This document shows, piece by piece, positions 40,701 through 54,400 of a stretch of 64,000 nucleotides of DNA (position 1 is the stretch's first letter; the number at the start of each line of letters is the position of its first letter). A model generated the notes under the pieces. The model worked only from the letters and a program-made list of their open reading frames with translations. It was not told the DNA's origin and made no database searches. This DNA is from Colius striatus (taxonomy: Eukaryota; Chordata; Aves; Coliiformes; Coliidae), in assembly GCF_028858725.1 (NCBI RefSeq), contig NC_084767.1, forward strand, positions 32,580,895 to 32,644,894, in the 5' to 3' direction. Position numbers and translations under genes: made by a program.

Positions 40701-42157
40701 GAAACCTGCGTCATAAAATATAAAATTCACTGAAGACTACTCATTACCTCAAAAGTTTCCATTTTTATGGTTTTAAAAAACTTCTTCATTATGTCACTCA
40801 CATTTGAAGAAAAAATAAAAGTAATAAAGTCTTCCATTTTATTACTGAAGCATTTTGGTCCTCTTGGTACTGCTGGTTAGTTCATCATAGCTTTTTTATT
40901 TTGTTTGGTTTTGTTTACAAAGTCTCATTATTCCTTTTATACATCTGTTGCAGATGAGGGTCGTGGTCCATTTGACCTGGAAACTTTGGCAGAAGGAGTA
41001 AACATATTCACAAAGTTGACATTGTTTTAAAAGCTGGTGACAGTAGGCTTTTCTTAGCATCTATCTCTGATTCCCTGCACCATATACTGCTGTGTTGTCT
41101 GGTGTTTGGTATTTCAACTTTTGGTGTTGTGCTTTTGTAGCTTTACCTTTGCTCTGTTAGTCCAAACTCTGGCAAAAGTATTTTAAAATTTGATACTGTT
41201 TACAGTAAAAATAAGTTATTTAAGCAAAGAAAAGGAAATAATCCACTTGAGTTGGCTGGCAACTCATAAACTTTTAAATATGCCTTTGTCTACACCTGAT
41301 TTTTTTCCTCCTTTTTTTTTTCCTGGTATTAGATTTATGGTTAATGGCTCAGGTGACAGAAACATCTAATGACCTTAATTCTGTAGTGCAAATAAACCAA
41401 ACATGGTTGTGCTGAATGGAAAAAAAATAAGGGCCAGGTGATTTTTGTTTCACACAAATGGTTTCACGGCATTTTCTCCACAGGAAAATATAGTGAGACA
41501 AGTAGAATTTGGCCTGAAGAGTTCGTAACTGTATTTTTCTAATTGCTTGCTGCAACTAAGAACTGTAAAAAGTGCCTTCTGTATGTTTAAGTGCTTAATA
41601 CATGCAGAATGTAAAGGTTTCATTCTCTGTAAAAAAGTAATACAGGCAGTTTTAAGATTTACAACTTCACCTTTGGTTTGTGTAAAAACAGTTTATCTAA
41701 TTAACAGACCCCCTGGAAGCAGGAAACACACAAACATAAGACAGAGGTGATGCTTGAATCTATGAAGGCTACACTGGAAATATGTTTGTGTACTAAAGGT
41801 ACAGCTAAAACATACAAGAACAGTTCCCTGTTTATTTGTACTGTCAAAAAGAAAAAACGCCATTTTCTTTTTTTCTACTTAAAATGAGAGGTAGAGACTT
41901 TCCACAGGGGCACTTAGAGCCTAAAGAAAACATCAGGAAGCTGAAAAGCCGCAGAATATGAATGGGAATATGTTCCAGTAAATCCTTCTAACTTACTTAT
42001 TTAAAGGCTTGAGTCTCATCAACACTACAAGTCTTTTGATACCTAATTGTCAAGAATAATAGTTAAGAATATAGCCATGGGTTTTGAGCTGTTTAAAAAG
42101 ACAAAACTAACTCTGAAATGAAATAATAACAAAAAAGAGGTTCTGAATACCACAAAG
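37721..42157 (-). other. ANKRD44: Probable ANKRD44 3' UTR
   Basis: About 4.4 kb of AT-rich non-coding sequence downstream of the ANKRD44 stop, free of CR1 or LTR insertions that I can recognise, unlike the surrounding introns. This is what a long, constrained 3' UTR would look like. AATAAA hexamers on the minus strand at 37964-37969 and 37721-37726 are candidate ends. The extent is an inference without transcript data. Confidence 0.55.
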
Positions 42158-42423
42158 TCAAAATGTTTCCGAATCCGAATCATTTTCATTGTACCCATCC
42201 TCTGTTCCTATGTTATTACTCAAGGGCTTATTGTAAGAGTTAATGCTACCCATACTGGAGCCATCGCAGAGATGTGTCCTGCCCAAATTGCCTTTTTTAA
42301 CACAAACGAAGTTGAAAGCCGTCATTGAACTGGAAGGAGAAAAAGGCATCATGGTAGCCAAAATGAGTGCCAGGCAGTCAGCCACGTCTTTGTTAGGAGC
42401 ACAAGCCAGGGCTGGCGTATGAC
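42158..42423 (-). CDS. ANKRD44: ANKRD44 exon k (last, C-terminal tail and stop)
   Basis: It encodes (G)[39 protein letters not shown], a less conserved stretch [33 protein letters not shown], and the conserved acidic end [15 protein letters not shown]; stop TGA at 42160-42158. Acceptor TTGTGCCCAG. The intron upstream (42424-44379) shows only AT-rich sequence with an A/T homopolymer near 44190-44227. Confidence 0.96.
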
Positions 42424-45400
42424 CTGGGCACAAATGCAGACAAGGCAATGGTTAGTACGAAGGGTACTGAGAATGGCACTGAGCGTTCCTCAAATACATC
42501 TCTAGAGGACGTCAGAAGCGGGAGATGTATGTTCAGTTATAGACATGCCAGGCAACAGGGGTATGTTATGTAAATTAGACATGCTGGGAAAATACAGGCT
42601 TTGTGGAGCATTTAAATCACTGTGACCACAAAAAGCGCTATTTTTTTTTTAAAATCAGGCAGCAAACAGACTTCACAATATGAATCAAAAGCACTTGCTA
42701 AACACAGTTCTACAGCACAGACGGTGTAATGAATACAGAACGCGGGGAGTACAGCAACAGGGACAGAAACTGGCTTCAGCTTCTGTGTGTATGAACAAGT
42801 CTCATTCTGAGAACAAGGGCTTTCATTAGAACATAAAAGATATTAGTTTAAAAATATTTTGAAGTAATAAGCAGATGATTTTAAAGACTAATCAGTTGGT
42901 ATCTACTCAGGTCTGAAAGCAGTTTATTTAGGAATTAAATAATAGAAGAATCATGCTGGTGCATGTGATACATGTAGAGCAGGCATGACGACGCGGATGT
43001 CTAGTTACCCAAATTTACATTATGTTAGAAGAATAATGACTGTGTTCAGAAAGCATGGCACATACTTTAAATACTAAGTTAATATTATACAGATGTCAGT
43101 AGTACTCCAGCACTTTCCAACAAATTCTCCTTTACCAATTCTTTTGCAAATGGCTAAATCTTAAGTGCTCCAGCAGTAGTAATCTGAGGCAATGAGCACC
43201 ACTGATGTCCTGCTTTGCCAAGTAAGCCGAGATGAGTTTGGTAGACAAACGTGAGTACAGTTCTGCAGCTAACTACCCGCATTTAAGCACCTACTGCTGT
43301 GAATGCATACCCTCAGTAGAATTTCTTCTTCCACTGAGTTGCAAGTATGAATATTCTTTAGAGTTGTACTTGCACTAAGATTGTACTTAAACTGCATATG
43401 CAGTTGTTCCTGGAAAAATTAAACTTAATTTTGATTCATTACATAGATGCAAATTAGTTGGATCTGTATGTACATTTTTAATGATAAAAACTGCAATTAG
43501 AAGCTAGTGTCATTCATTTTTCCATCTCCTATCTCTGAAGTAAGATTAGTCCAGATGACTTCAGTAGAACTCATTCATGCAAATATATCTAGGTACCATT
43601 TGGTTAATAACAAATACCACTCAGTTCTTTTCCTCTCTAGATCTCAAATGTCTTGCTATGGGTATTATTACTACTTTACAGATCTAGGAAGATGAAGGTA
43701 CCTAATTGTTACATTAAGGCCAAGAAGTCAGTATTGTAAGAAAGACCAGCTTATTTCAAGAAGACATTTTTGAAAACACTAGTTAGAGAAACACAGCTGT
43801 CTATGGGCTTTTTAATATTTAGGAAAGGACTTCATTGAGATCTGAAACAGAATTATCAGATTTCTTAACTCGTCATGTATTTTACTAGGTAGCAGTAATT
43901 TACTTCCATCTTAGATTAGGTCAGACAATTGTTGAGCACAAACTTTGATCTCAGAATGAGCTAGGACACAATCAAACATATGCGGATGGTTCTCTTCCTA
44001 CCCATTCAAACATGCGCTGATTGAATGCATAATCCTTAATCCTTCTGCAAGGCGTCAGAATTATCCGGTGCCACTTGCATGTTTAGGAAATTCAAGTTAC
44101 CACTGCACTCAAGCATTTAAAAAGACTAGCTGTTGACAGTACATGCAAAATGAACAGTAAAAGGGACGGCTGTGATGTTTAGAATACATTTTTTTATTTA
44201 AAAAAAAAAAAGATTTTTTTTCTTTTTTAATAGGTACTCACACAGCTCATTGTCTGTTCTTGGAAGGGTAAAAGCATCAGTGATGTCTATCATCAGCTTT
44301 TAAGTCTATTGCTTTGCATCTGTTGTAAAATTACCTGTTTGGTCCTACTGAAGAGTGTAAAAATGTATCATTTACTTACCATTTTCATCTACTGCTAGGA
44401 CACATGCCCCTTTGGCTAGCAACTCTTCAACCACCATCTTTAAGCCATTTCGTGCAGCAATGTGGAGAGGCCTACAAAAACATAACAACTGAATTCAAAT
44501 TCAGTTTCAAAAAGACTTTTTTTTAAAAGTTAGGTGATCCTTAAAGCATACTGAAGGAGAGCAATTTCCTTCTTTGGAGCATTACAATTATATTATAGAC
44601 ACTAAATTATACTAATACATACTACAATTATATGAAACTAATTGTCATTTTCCATGTGAAGCTTGTGGAAACATATGCACATGTGAAGCGTATGTGCAAG
44701 ACAGATATAATTACCTTTACATACACAAAGATTGCTTAATACTTTCCAGTCTAAAAGCTTTTTCCAGAAAGCTCTCACTTTTCCACTGTTTGCAGCACAC
44801 AATCGACATTTAAAAGGAAAATAAATCTAATACCGAAGTCATGCCTTTGTTCCATCCTTCATTCTGTCCATTCAAAATAATGGTATTGCCTTTTTATCCC
44901 AGAACTCTCGATTGCTAACCTCTGTTACTGCACAGCAGCTAGAAATTAAATATAACAACTGGTTTGCTGGGCAGCTAGTGGGACAGGAAAAACAATTTTG
45001 TATTGGTAGGGGAAAAAGTGGGTTAAGATTGAATGAATTCTTCTGCAAGCAAGAGATGATCTGCCACTTGAACAACTCATGGTTGAATCTTCTACTGTGG
45101 GATTCCCCCATAACAGTTGCAGCTGGAGTAAGAATACAGATGGTTCTAACTCTGCTGATAATGTATAGTATGAATGGAGCTGCTCATAATACCACCATAA
45201 GTCTAAACACATTATTTAGATTTAAGGTGAAGCTCAAAAAGCTAAGAAATGCTAGATTCACATGATTAATAGACATTTGTATATAGTCTTCAATCTGTGA
45301 ATTGGATAAGGAATTGCGAGAGGTGTGCTGCCTGCTGGAAGCCAAGGTCTGTGATTTGGCTGAGAAAGTGCCATGGCTCATCAGGGACACAGGCCACTAT

Positions 45401-48400
45401 CCCCTACTCCTCTTCCATGTGGAGATGAATGATGGAAAGAGACATGATAGCTGCAGAATCAAAAAGGATTTTAAAACCTTGGGGGAGTAAGTGAAGGGTA
45501 GGGGGGGCACAGGTTATTTTCTCTTCCATCCTGTCCACCAGAGTTAAAGGGGAAGTCACTCATGCAAAAATCAGGCAAGTTAACTCCTAGCTACTAGGTT
45601 GATGCTGGCAGGAAGGTTTTGGATTTTATGACAATGGATCCTTCTTTGGGGACTATAACTTGATAGGACAGCATGGAATTCATCTTTCCCATAAGGGCAG
45701 TGGAATATTTGGGAATAGGCTAGCCATCTTGACAAAGAGGGCTTTAAACTGAAGGACTTGGAAGGTGAGGGGAGAAGTAACATAGAACAAGCCATCCCGT
45801 CTATCAGGGAAACAGGGCAGGGCAGGAAACCTGCCCCTCATCTGCACACCACATTGTGATGCAGAAGATTGGCCACTCTGAGGGAGAGCCAAACCAGGGA
45901 GGAACCACGTGCATCCGTCCAGGGAAACCTGTGTGTTTGAGTAAGCCCCTCTGTTGCCTCTACTCCGATGCATGTACCCTGGGGAATAAACAGGAGGAAC
46001 TGAAGATGTGAGTACAGATGCGGGGCTATGACTTCACTGCAGTCACAGAGACATGGTGGGACAGCTTACATGACTGGAGCACAGCTATAGAGGGCTATGG
46101 ATTGTTTAGGAAGGACAGGCTGACAAGGTGAGGAGGTGGAGTTGCTCTCTATGTGAGGGAGCAATTAATGTGTATTGAGCTCTGCCTGGGTGGGGTTGAG
46201 GGATAGGTTGAGTCCTTTGGGTGAAAATTAATGGGAAGGGTGATATTGTTGTAGGAATTTGCTACAGGCCACCTCATCAGGAGGAGGAAGTGGATGAGAC
46301 CTACAAACAGCTGAGTTGTCTCACAGTCACAATCCCTGGTCCTCATGGGGGACTTCAGCCACCCTGATATTTGCTGGGATAGCCACACAGCCAAGCACAC
46401 ACAGTCCAGGAGGTTCCTACAGATTGTTGATGACAATTTCCTGTCACAGGTGACTGAGGAACCAATGAGGAGGGGTGTGCTGCTGGACCTGTGCTGACAA
46501 ATAAGGAGGGTCTGGTTGGGGATGTGAAGGTGGGAAGCAACTTTGGTTGCAGCGATCATGAGATGATAGACTTCAAGATCCTATGTGGAAGAGGCAGGAC
46601 ACAAAGCAGGACCGTGACTCTGGATTTCAGGTGAGCTGACTTTGGCCTCTTCAAAGACCTGTTTGGACGGATCTCATGGGATAAGATCCCAGAGGGTAGA
46701 AGTGCCCAAGAGAGCTGGTCAATCTTCAAGCACCACTTCCTTCAAGCCCAGGACTAGTGTGTCCCCACATGTAGGAAAGCAAGAAAAGGAGGCAGGAGGC
46801 CTCCATGGATGAGCAAGGATCTGCTGGGACAACTAAGGGAAAAAGCAGCCATCTATGAGAGGTGGAAACAAGGCCTGATTTCTTAGAAGAGTATAGGAAC
46901 TTTGCCAGAGCTTGCAGGGGTGCAACCAGGAAGACTAAATCCCTTCTAGAATTAAACCTGGCCAGGAAAGTTAAGGAAAGTAATAAGGCGTTTTTCAGGT
47001 ACATCAGCAGCAAAAGGAAGATTAGAGGGAATGTGGGCCCGCTTCTGAACACAGAGAGTGCCCTGGTGACCGAGGATGCAGAGAAGGCTCAACTACTTAA
47101 TGTCTTCTTTGCTTCGGTCTTTACAGCCAACGCTGCCCCTCAGGAAGCCCAGTCCAGCAAGGATAACAGGATGACCAGGACAGCAGAGGTCTTGCCCTGG
47201 GTGGAAGAGGAAGAGGTTAAAGACTTGTTGGCCAAGCTTAAGGCTCATAAGTCAATAGGGCCTGATGGGGTGCATCCTAGAGTGCTGAGAGAGCCGGCTG
47301 ATGTGATTGTTAAGCCTCTCTCCATCATTTTTGAACATTCATGGAGGAGAGGTGAGGTGCCTGAGGACTGGAGAAAGGCCAGTGTCACTCCAGTCTTCAA
47401 AAAGGGCACAAAGGACAACCCAGGAAACTACAGGCCGGTCAGCCTCACCTCCATCCCTGGAAAGGTGATGGAACAACTCATCCTGAATGTTGTCACTAAA
47501 CATATGAAGGAAAAGATGGTTATCAGTGGGAGTCAACATGGATTCACCAAGGGGAAATCTGTTTGGCCAACCTGATAGCCTTCTACGAAGGCATAACCGG
47601 CTGGCTAGATGAGGGGAGAGCAGCGGATGTCATCTACCTTGACTTCAGCAAGGCTTTTGACACTGTTTCCCATAACATCCTAATCAGAAAGCTCAAGCAG
47701 TGTGGCTTGGATGAGTGGATGGTGAGGTGGACTGAGAACTGGCTGAATGACAGAACCCAGAAGGTGGTGATCAATGGCACAGAATCGAGTTGGAAGCCTG
47801 TGGCCAGTGGAGTTCCACAGGGATCAGTTCTGGGGCCAGTCTTGTTCAACATCTTCATCAACGACCTGGATGAGGGGACAGAGCGTACCCTCAGCAAGTT
47901 CACTGATGACACCAAACTGGGAGGACTGGCTGATTCCCCAGAAGGCTGTGGTGCCATTCAGCGGAATCTCAACCGTCTTGAGAGTTGGGCAGAGAGGAAC
48001 CTCATGAGGTTCAACAAGGACAAGTGCAGAGTCCTGCATCTGGAAAGGAACAACCCCATGCACCAGTGATGGCTGAGGATTAACCTGCTGGAGAGTAGCA
48101 CTGTTGAGAGGGACCTCAGAGTCTTGGCTGACAGTAAACTATACATGAGCCAGCAATGTGTCTGTGTGGCTATGAAGGCCAATGGCATCCTGGGATGGCC
48201 AGCAGGTCAAGGGAGGTTCTTCTTCCCCTCTACTCTGCCCTGCTGAGACCTCATCTGGAGTCCTGTGTCCAGTTCTGGGCTCCCCAGCTCAAGAGGTACA
48301 GGGAACTTCTGGAGAGAGTCCACTGCAGGGCCACCAAGATGATCAGGGGACTGCAGCATCCTCCTTATGAGGAAAGGCTGCAGGACCTGGGGCTGTTTAA

Positions 48401-51400
48401 TCTAGATGTGATTGCAGAGGGATCTCATTAATAAGTGGATACCAGGAGGTTGGGACATTCCTTTTTTCTATTGTATCTAGTGACAGGACAAAGAGTAAAA
48501 GCTTAAGCTGGAACACAAAAAGTTCCATTTAAACATACAAAAACTGTTTCACTGTGAGGGTGACGGAGCCCTGGCATATGCAGCCCAGGGAGAGTGTGGA
48601 GTCTCCTTCCTTGGAGGTCTTCCAGAGACGCCTGGGCATGTTCCTATGCGACCTGATCTAGGTGGACCTGCTTGAGCAGGGAGGTTGGACTACATGCTCT
48701 CTAAAGGTCCCTTCCAACCCCTACTGTTCTAAAATTCTATGAATCTATGATAAATGACCTAACAGATTTTTTATACCACACCATGTATAGAATTGGCATC
48801 AAAGGAATCAAAATTAAAAGTGAAAATACAATACAAATTTGGTCTTTTCAAGGGCAAGCACTCAAAAAATCAGAAATTAAGTTTTCTGTTCTATAAAGAT
48901 CTGAGATGTGAATTTGAAATGCTAAATTCGAATCTTCTGGTAAATCAGCTGAACTTGAGAGGATCAGCCTATACTTACGTCTGCAACGCATTATTTTTTG
49001 CGTTAATAAGGCTCTGCTCTTGTATCTTGTCAAGAATTAACAAGGCACATTTTTCGTGACCCTGTAGTTGGGGAAAAAAAACCAAACTGTATTAATTTGC
49101 TGAACAGTTCGAAACTGAGGCAAAAGAAGTGTTATGTAGAAAAGCAGAAATACAAAAAACCCACTACTTAGTTTATCACAGAGTGTAGTAGGTGAACTGT
49201 AGGAGCCTTAAAATACAATTTTCAAACTGCCACTGCTAGGATGCTTAGCACATTTAGAAATGTAGACCGTCATCTGCCTTTCAACTCTCCCTTCATCATG
49301 CATGAATTCAACTCTGCAGCTTTCAGAGAAAACTGCTGTTTCTCTTGAGGAACATTCAATGGATTATTTATTAGAACTACATAGTAACATTGAAAGACAT
49401 GGGTTAATCTCAGAAACGAATAGCATCCTTTCTGGATCTTTTCTGTATAAGCTACTACAAAATCCCTCAGCTCTGACAATGAAATTTTGGAAATAATACA
49501 GATCTGGGCCTTATTTCTGACACAGCAAGCCACAGGTGGCGAGCCTATAGCCCTGGCAAGTGAACAGCTGCCTGAAGGACCTTAGAGGTCAGCGAGGCTC
49601 ATGTGTCTGCAGAAAATGAAGTAACACTACCCACTGGAATCCAATCTGTGGACAGGAACAAAAGAAAAGGCCAAGGCCAGAGAACACCATGGACATTTTT
49701 TCTTGTACAAACAGCAGTGGAAATTCGAATTAAGTGGAAGAAAGGGTGGAAAAAGACACCACCAATCTAACCAAACTCTTGGGTTTTACCGTGACTGTTA
49801 AGGAAAAATTTTGGGTTCCTCAACAGAAATTGGAGAGTAGGAAAAATGATTTTTTTTTCCCTTTGCCACTGAATCTATGTTAAGCTATTTACAGTAAGAT
49901 TATTTGGTAAAATCTTAAAAGGTTTTGCATTACTTCTTTTGGTGTCACCTCCTTACACTTCAGCTGTTGTAAGAGGCATCCATTACAAAATTTTGAAACA
50001 AACTTGGAAAAATAGAACAATGAGACTTGAAACAATTGACTGGAGACTTGGAACAATGTTCCTTTCCTTACTACAAGTTTGACCACCTAATTTCCATTGC
50101 AGAAAAAAACTTAGGAACATAAACACATACAGACAGACTGTAACAAGAACAGAAACACGAGATCTTGAGCTTACTTTACTGCTAGCCAAGTGCAAAGGTG
50201 TATTCAACTCCTTATCTTTTAATGTCAGGTCAGCCTTGGCAATGTTCACCAAAAAGTCTGAGGTATAGAATAGAAATCAAGGAACAAAGTCAATGGGTGG
50301 ACGAACATGTAAAAAGAGGGAAAAAAAATCACTATTTTTCAATAAATGTATGCATACATGCTAATCAATGAAGCCTTTATGTGATGTAAGCTTTATGAAC
50401 ATGAAGTGAAAATAATAAATGAGACTAATCTCGTGCCATTAATCAGCAAGCAAAAGCAGAGCTAATAGCTCATTCCCTGTGCCCCAAACTATCAAATATA
50501 TATTCATCTTAATTTATGAGCATCTCCATTTGCAGATCAGCAAGCTCTGCCCAAATCACCTTCTACTGAGAACAACTGCAGATCCTGCTCTCAGAGGACT
50601 AAATGGATATAAAGAAACTAGGGTGCAGTCTGTGCTGTTGAAGCTAGAGAAAAAGGAATACTGCTAAGCCAACATGACCCTAATCTGTATGTCTATAGTA
50701 TGTCTAGGCTGAGAAAGGCAGCTGCTGGTGGCTGCCATTTCAAGACAGGACTTCCTTTAATAGAGTGGAAAAAAAGGTTACACAATCTTTGTCACACATG
50801 GACTTTTACTGCTTCATAAAATGAAAGAAGCAAACAGGAGAATAGAATTACTGCTTGCCTCATGCTCTGTACAGTGTGCTCATAAAAGGAAGTAAGATTC
50901 AAGTTTATTTTACACAAAGACTGCTGAGGAACGATGACTGAGAAGAAAAAGGCATTTTTTACAGATGTAAAGGTAGCTTCTTACAGACATCCACTTAGTT
51001 TGTTTTCCTTACTTACTTTTCGCATGAAAAAAAATTACTTATTGGGACTAGTATTGGCAGGAGCATTCACCTTTCAAGACAAACAGAGGCAAGGACATAC
51101 TAACCTACAGCACCTACATGACCGTTTTGAGCTGCCATCATGAGAGGTGTTTTCCCTGCATGATCCACAGCATTCACTTGTGCGCTGTGGCTCAGGAGGA
51201 GCCGGAGGCACTCCATGTGATCTGCAAAGGCTGCCGCGTGAAGCGGTGTTCTGTAGGGAAAAGAACACGGTCATAGCTGTTGCTAAAAAGTGACAGTATT
51301 CCTGTTTACTTACCTTCCCAAGGACTTGAGAATGCAAGACAATTCTAATTATTTTTTTTTTCCTTTGAGACTTTGAGTTGTCCCCAGGGAAGCAATACAG

Positions 51401-54400
51401 TAGCAGCATCTGAAGTAAGTAGTTTTTACAGTCTCTGTCCTGGTGCAACATAAACTTTTTAAAAAGGCAAGTGGAAGGTGGGTATGACACTGTGGAGAAT
51501 TTCAGATTAGCAGCATATTTCTTTTAACAGAGCATACTGTGTAATATGAGAAGCAGTACAATCCATTGTTCTTATACATCTGATTTTATTTTTTTTTAAC
51601 AAGGCTAAGGTGGGGAGAACTATCAGAAAAGAACAGATCCATTATTTTAAGTTACAGTGAGAGATGCTGCAGCAAAAAGCTAAATAACAGCATTACTCTA
51701 AAAGGCAGAAGGAATTCAATCCACCTTGAGAGTTAGCTGTTTCCACTAGAATTCCTTCGCTGTCTCCCTATGGCATTTTGGGTTCTGAAATGCGACTCAG
51801 AGATGAAAGATAGTTGGTACTCTACTCAGCTCATAGTGTTCCTTCAGGTTTTTTTTTTACCAGTAAGGGTGAGGTGGTCTTGGCCTTATAGGAGTAAGTA
51901 ATCACTGTTACTGAAGGTCTTGAATTTGCTTTAATTAAACAATGAGTATTATGTTTGTAGAATTTCAGCAATTTTAATTAAATATATATGCACATAGTGA
52001 GGAGATTGTCAACATGACAAATTAAGTATTTAGCTGAATGCATATCTCATGCTGTAACAGTATTATTTTGCTGCACAGATGTTTTGAGTTGTGTAGCTTG
52101 AGAATGCTAACAAAACATTAAAGATTTTAATGAAATATTTTTCTATGTGTATGTAGTATCACTCCATTTAGCAAAGATAAACATGTTTAAACATGTTTAG
52201 GGAACAGCCTAGAGTCATAGCTCTTCTAAACAAACAAAATAACGATTTCTTTTGTACTTCTTTTCATATGTACTATGATACTGAATACTTCATAGTATTC
52301 ACGCTTCAAATGAGCCACCATTTACGTTTGCTGCAGTATAAACTGCTATATAAACTGTCTGAAATAGTCAGCATGACAGGTTTTAGCTGAACCATATCAG
52401 ATAAGGATTAGTTCCAGAGGTTCAGAAATGATGATGAAAAATACTAGATGGATTCATTAAGATGAAATGCAATTTTTTAAAGAAACTATTACCTTCCTTT
52501 GTCATCTTTGCAATTGACAATGCTGGCATCGATGGCTCCGATGAGCAGTGATGCACAGTTTTCATGATCATTGATTCTGCCAAAGACAAGATATTTTTTA
52601 AAAGGTAAATAAAAAAAAAAATCCCATTTCCCAGTATTAATTAACTTCATTTCCCATTAATATTTCTTACTGGTTATTAAGAAGGTATCCTAACATACAC
52701 CTTTGCCACAATACTTTCAGTCACATTTATGATTATTCATCATCTCTCCATTTGACCAAACTGTATCTGCTACTAGGAGTTTCAGTCTCTAAAGCGAAGG
52801 TGATCCTGCAATTCAGTATGCACAATGGTAACTGAAAGTGCTGCACAAACCTAGGATTCAAACCTTAATACCTTAAAATCCTTTAGTCTAAATGTCAAAC
52901 ACACCTGGATCTGGAAAGCACTCAGTCATAGATACCTATGTATAGAAAGCTTTATTCTAATGTTTTAGCTACTGAAGACCACATCTCTTCCAACTCACAC
53001 GTTCAATACTTCTCCTTGATATATGTACTCAATTAACACTCCTTCTGGTTATTGTTAATTTGTCTCATTTCATAATGAAAATCAACAGTGTTTAGTAACA
53101 GTATTGAACATATAGCATAACTAACACACATCCATGCTGGATTAACAGCTGTTTTCATTTTAAATTTGCATGCATTTTTAAAATGCACACATTTTTAATG
53201 GGTTTGAAAATTACATACTCATTTAAAAGAACATAGATATTGAAAAATATTTATCCAATTCATGACTAGAAATTCAGATTTCAGCCTGTGTTTCAGCCAC
53301 AAACAGTTTTATTTTAAGTAGAGTAAAAACAGTGTTTCATATGTGCTTTTATTTGTCTTATATATTGCAGGGTTTATAATTTTGAAGTCAGATACATGAC
53401 AAATTACTTTTCCACTTTCCAGTGATGTGGACTGTAGAAGGGAAGTCTACACAACAGTAACTCCTATCATTACTTCTGGGAGATATTCATCCTTCATATA
53501 GAACACAGAATACCGTCATTCGAATTGTTGACAGAAATTAATAAGATTTGCACTTGGTTTTTCAGTGCTTAATTCATTACTGATGGCTTATGTGTTTTAA
53601 TAAACATGTTAGGTCCTACAAACTAATATTCCATTTAAAAAAAATGCATTTGCAATTATGTTATGAAATGTTATGGGTTTACTCTATCAGAGTCCTTCCC
53701 ATATGAAAACATTCTATTTTCCTTGATTTAGGAATATGTATAAAAATACATGCATGGAAGAAGAGTAACTTGTAATAGGCACCACCTTTCGTAAGTAATC
53801 TGAGAACTTTGGATATGCAGTCTGCCTCTATAATTGATTAATCCCTTTGGCTAGGACCTGGTTAAGAAGTACCAAACCTTCAAGATAGAGATTATCTCAG
53901 AAGGAAAAAAGACCATGAAGGAAATCAGACTGGAAAACAATCATCTGAGAATCTCTTGGAAAAAATATGGCCTACACAGAACACCATTCTGGCATGACAC
54001 AGGTGGTTGTTTCAAAACTTTTCTTCATTAATGCTTTCCTCCTATTACTAAAAGCGAATAATCTTGATTTTGACAAATTTCTTAACTTTCAAAGGAACCT
54101 CATACCAAGACACTATAGCCCAGGTCATGGCCTAAGAATGGAAGAGCTATGAAGTTCCAGCCTGTGTGAAGACCATAGGTCTGTAGCTGTAAGTAAGGGA
54201 AAAAGAACCAGAAAGGGAGCAGAAATGCAGCTATTTGATTACAAGTCAGAATTTCATCGAATTGCCTAAATGTATGAAATTTATGTAAAAATGCCCATTA
54301 TTCAGCCACTTGCAGTGGAAGCACAAGCACAATTTTATGCTTCTGCAAATAATTACAATAAAATTCTACTTACACAGCACAGTGCAATGGAGAGAAGGTA

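Noticed and set aside
45302..45490. Possible independent small gene starting [10 protein letters not shown]
   Set aside because: Position, orientation and the adjoining endonuclease and RT sequence show that it is the 5' part of the CR1 element.
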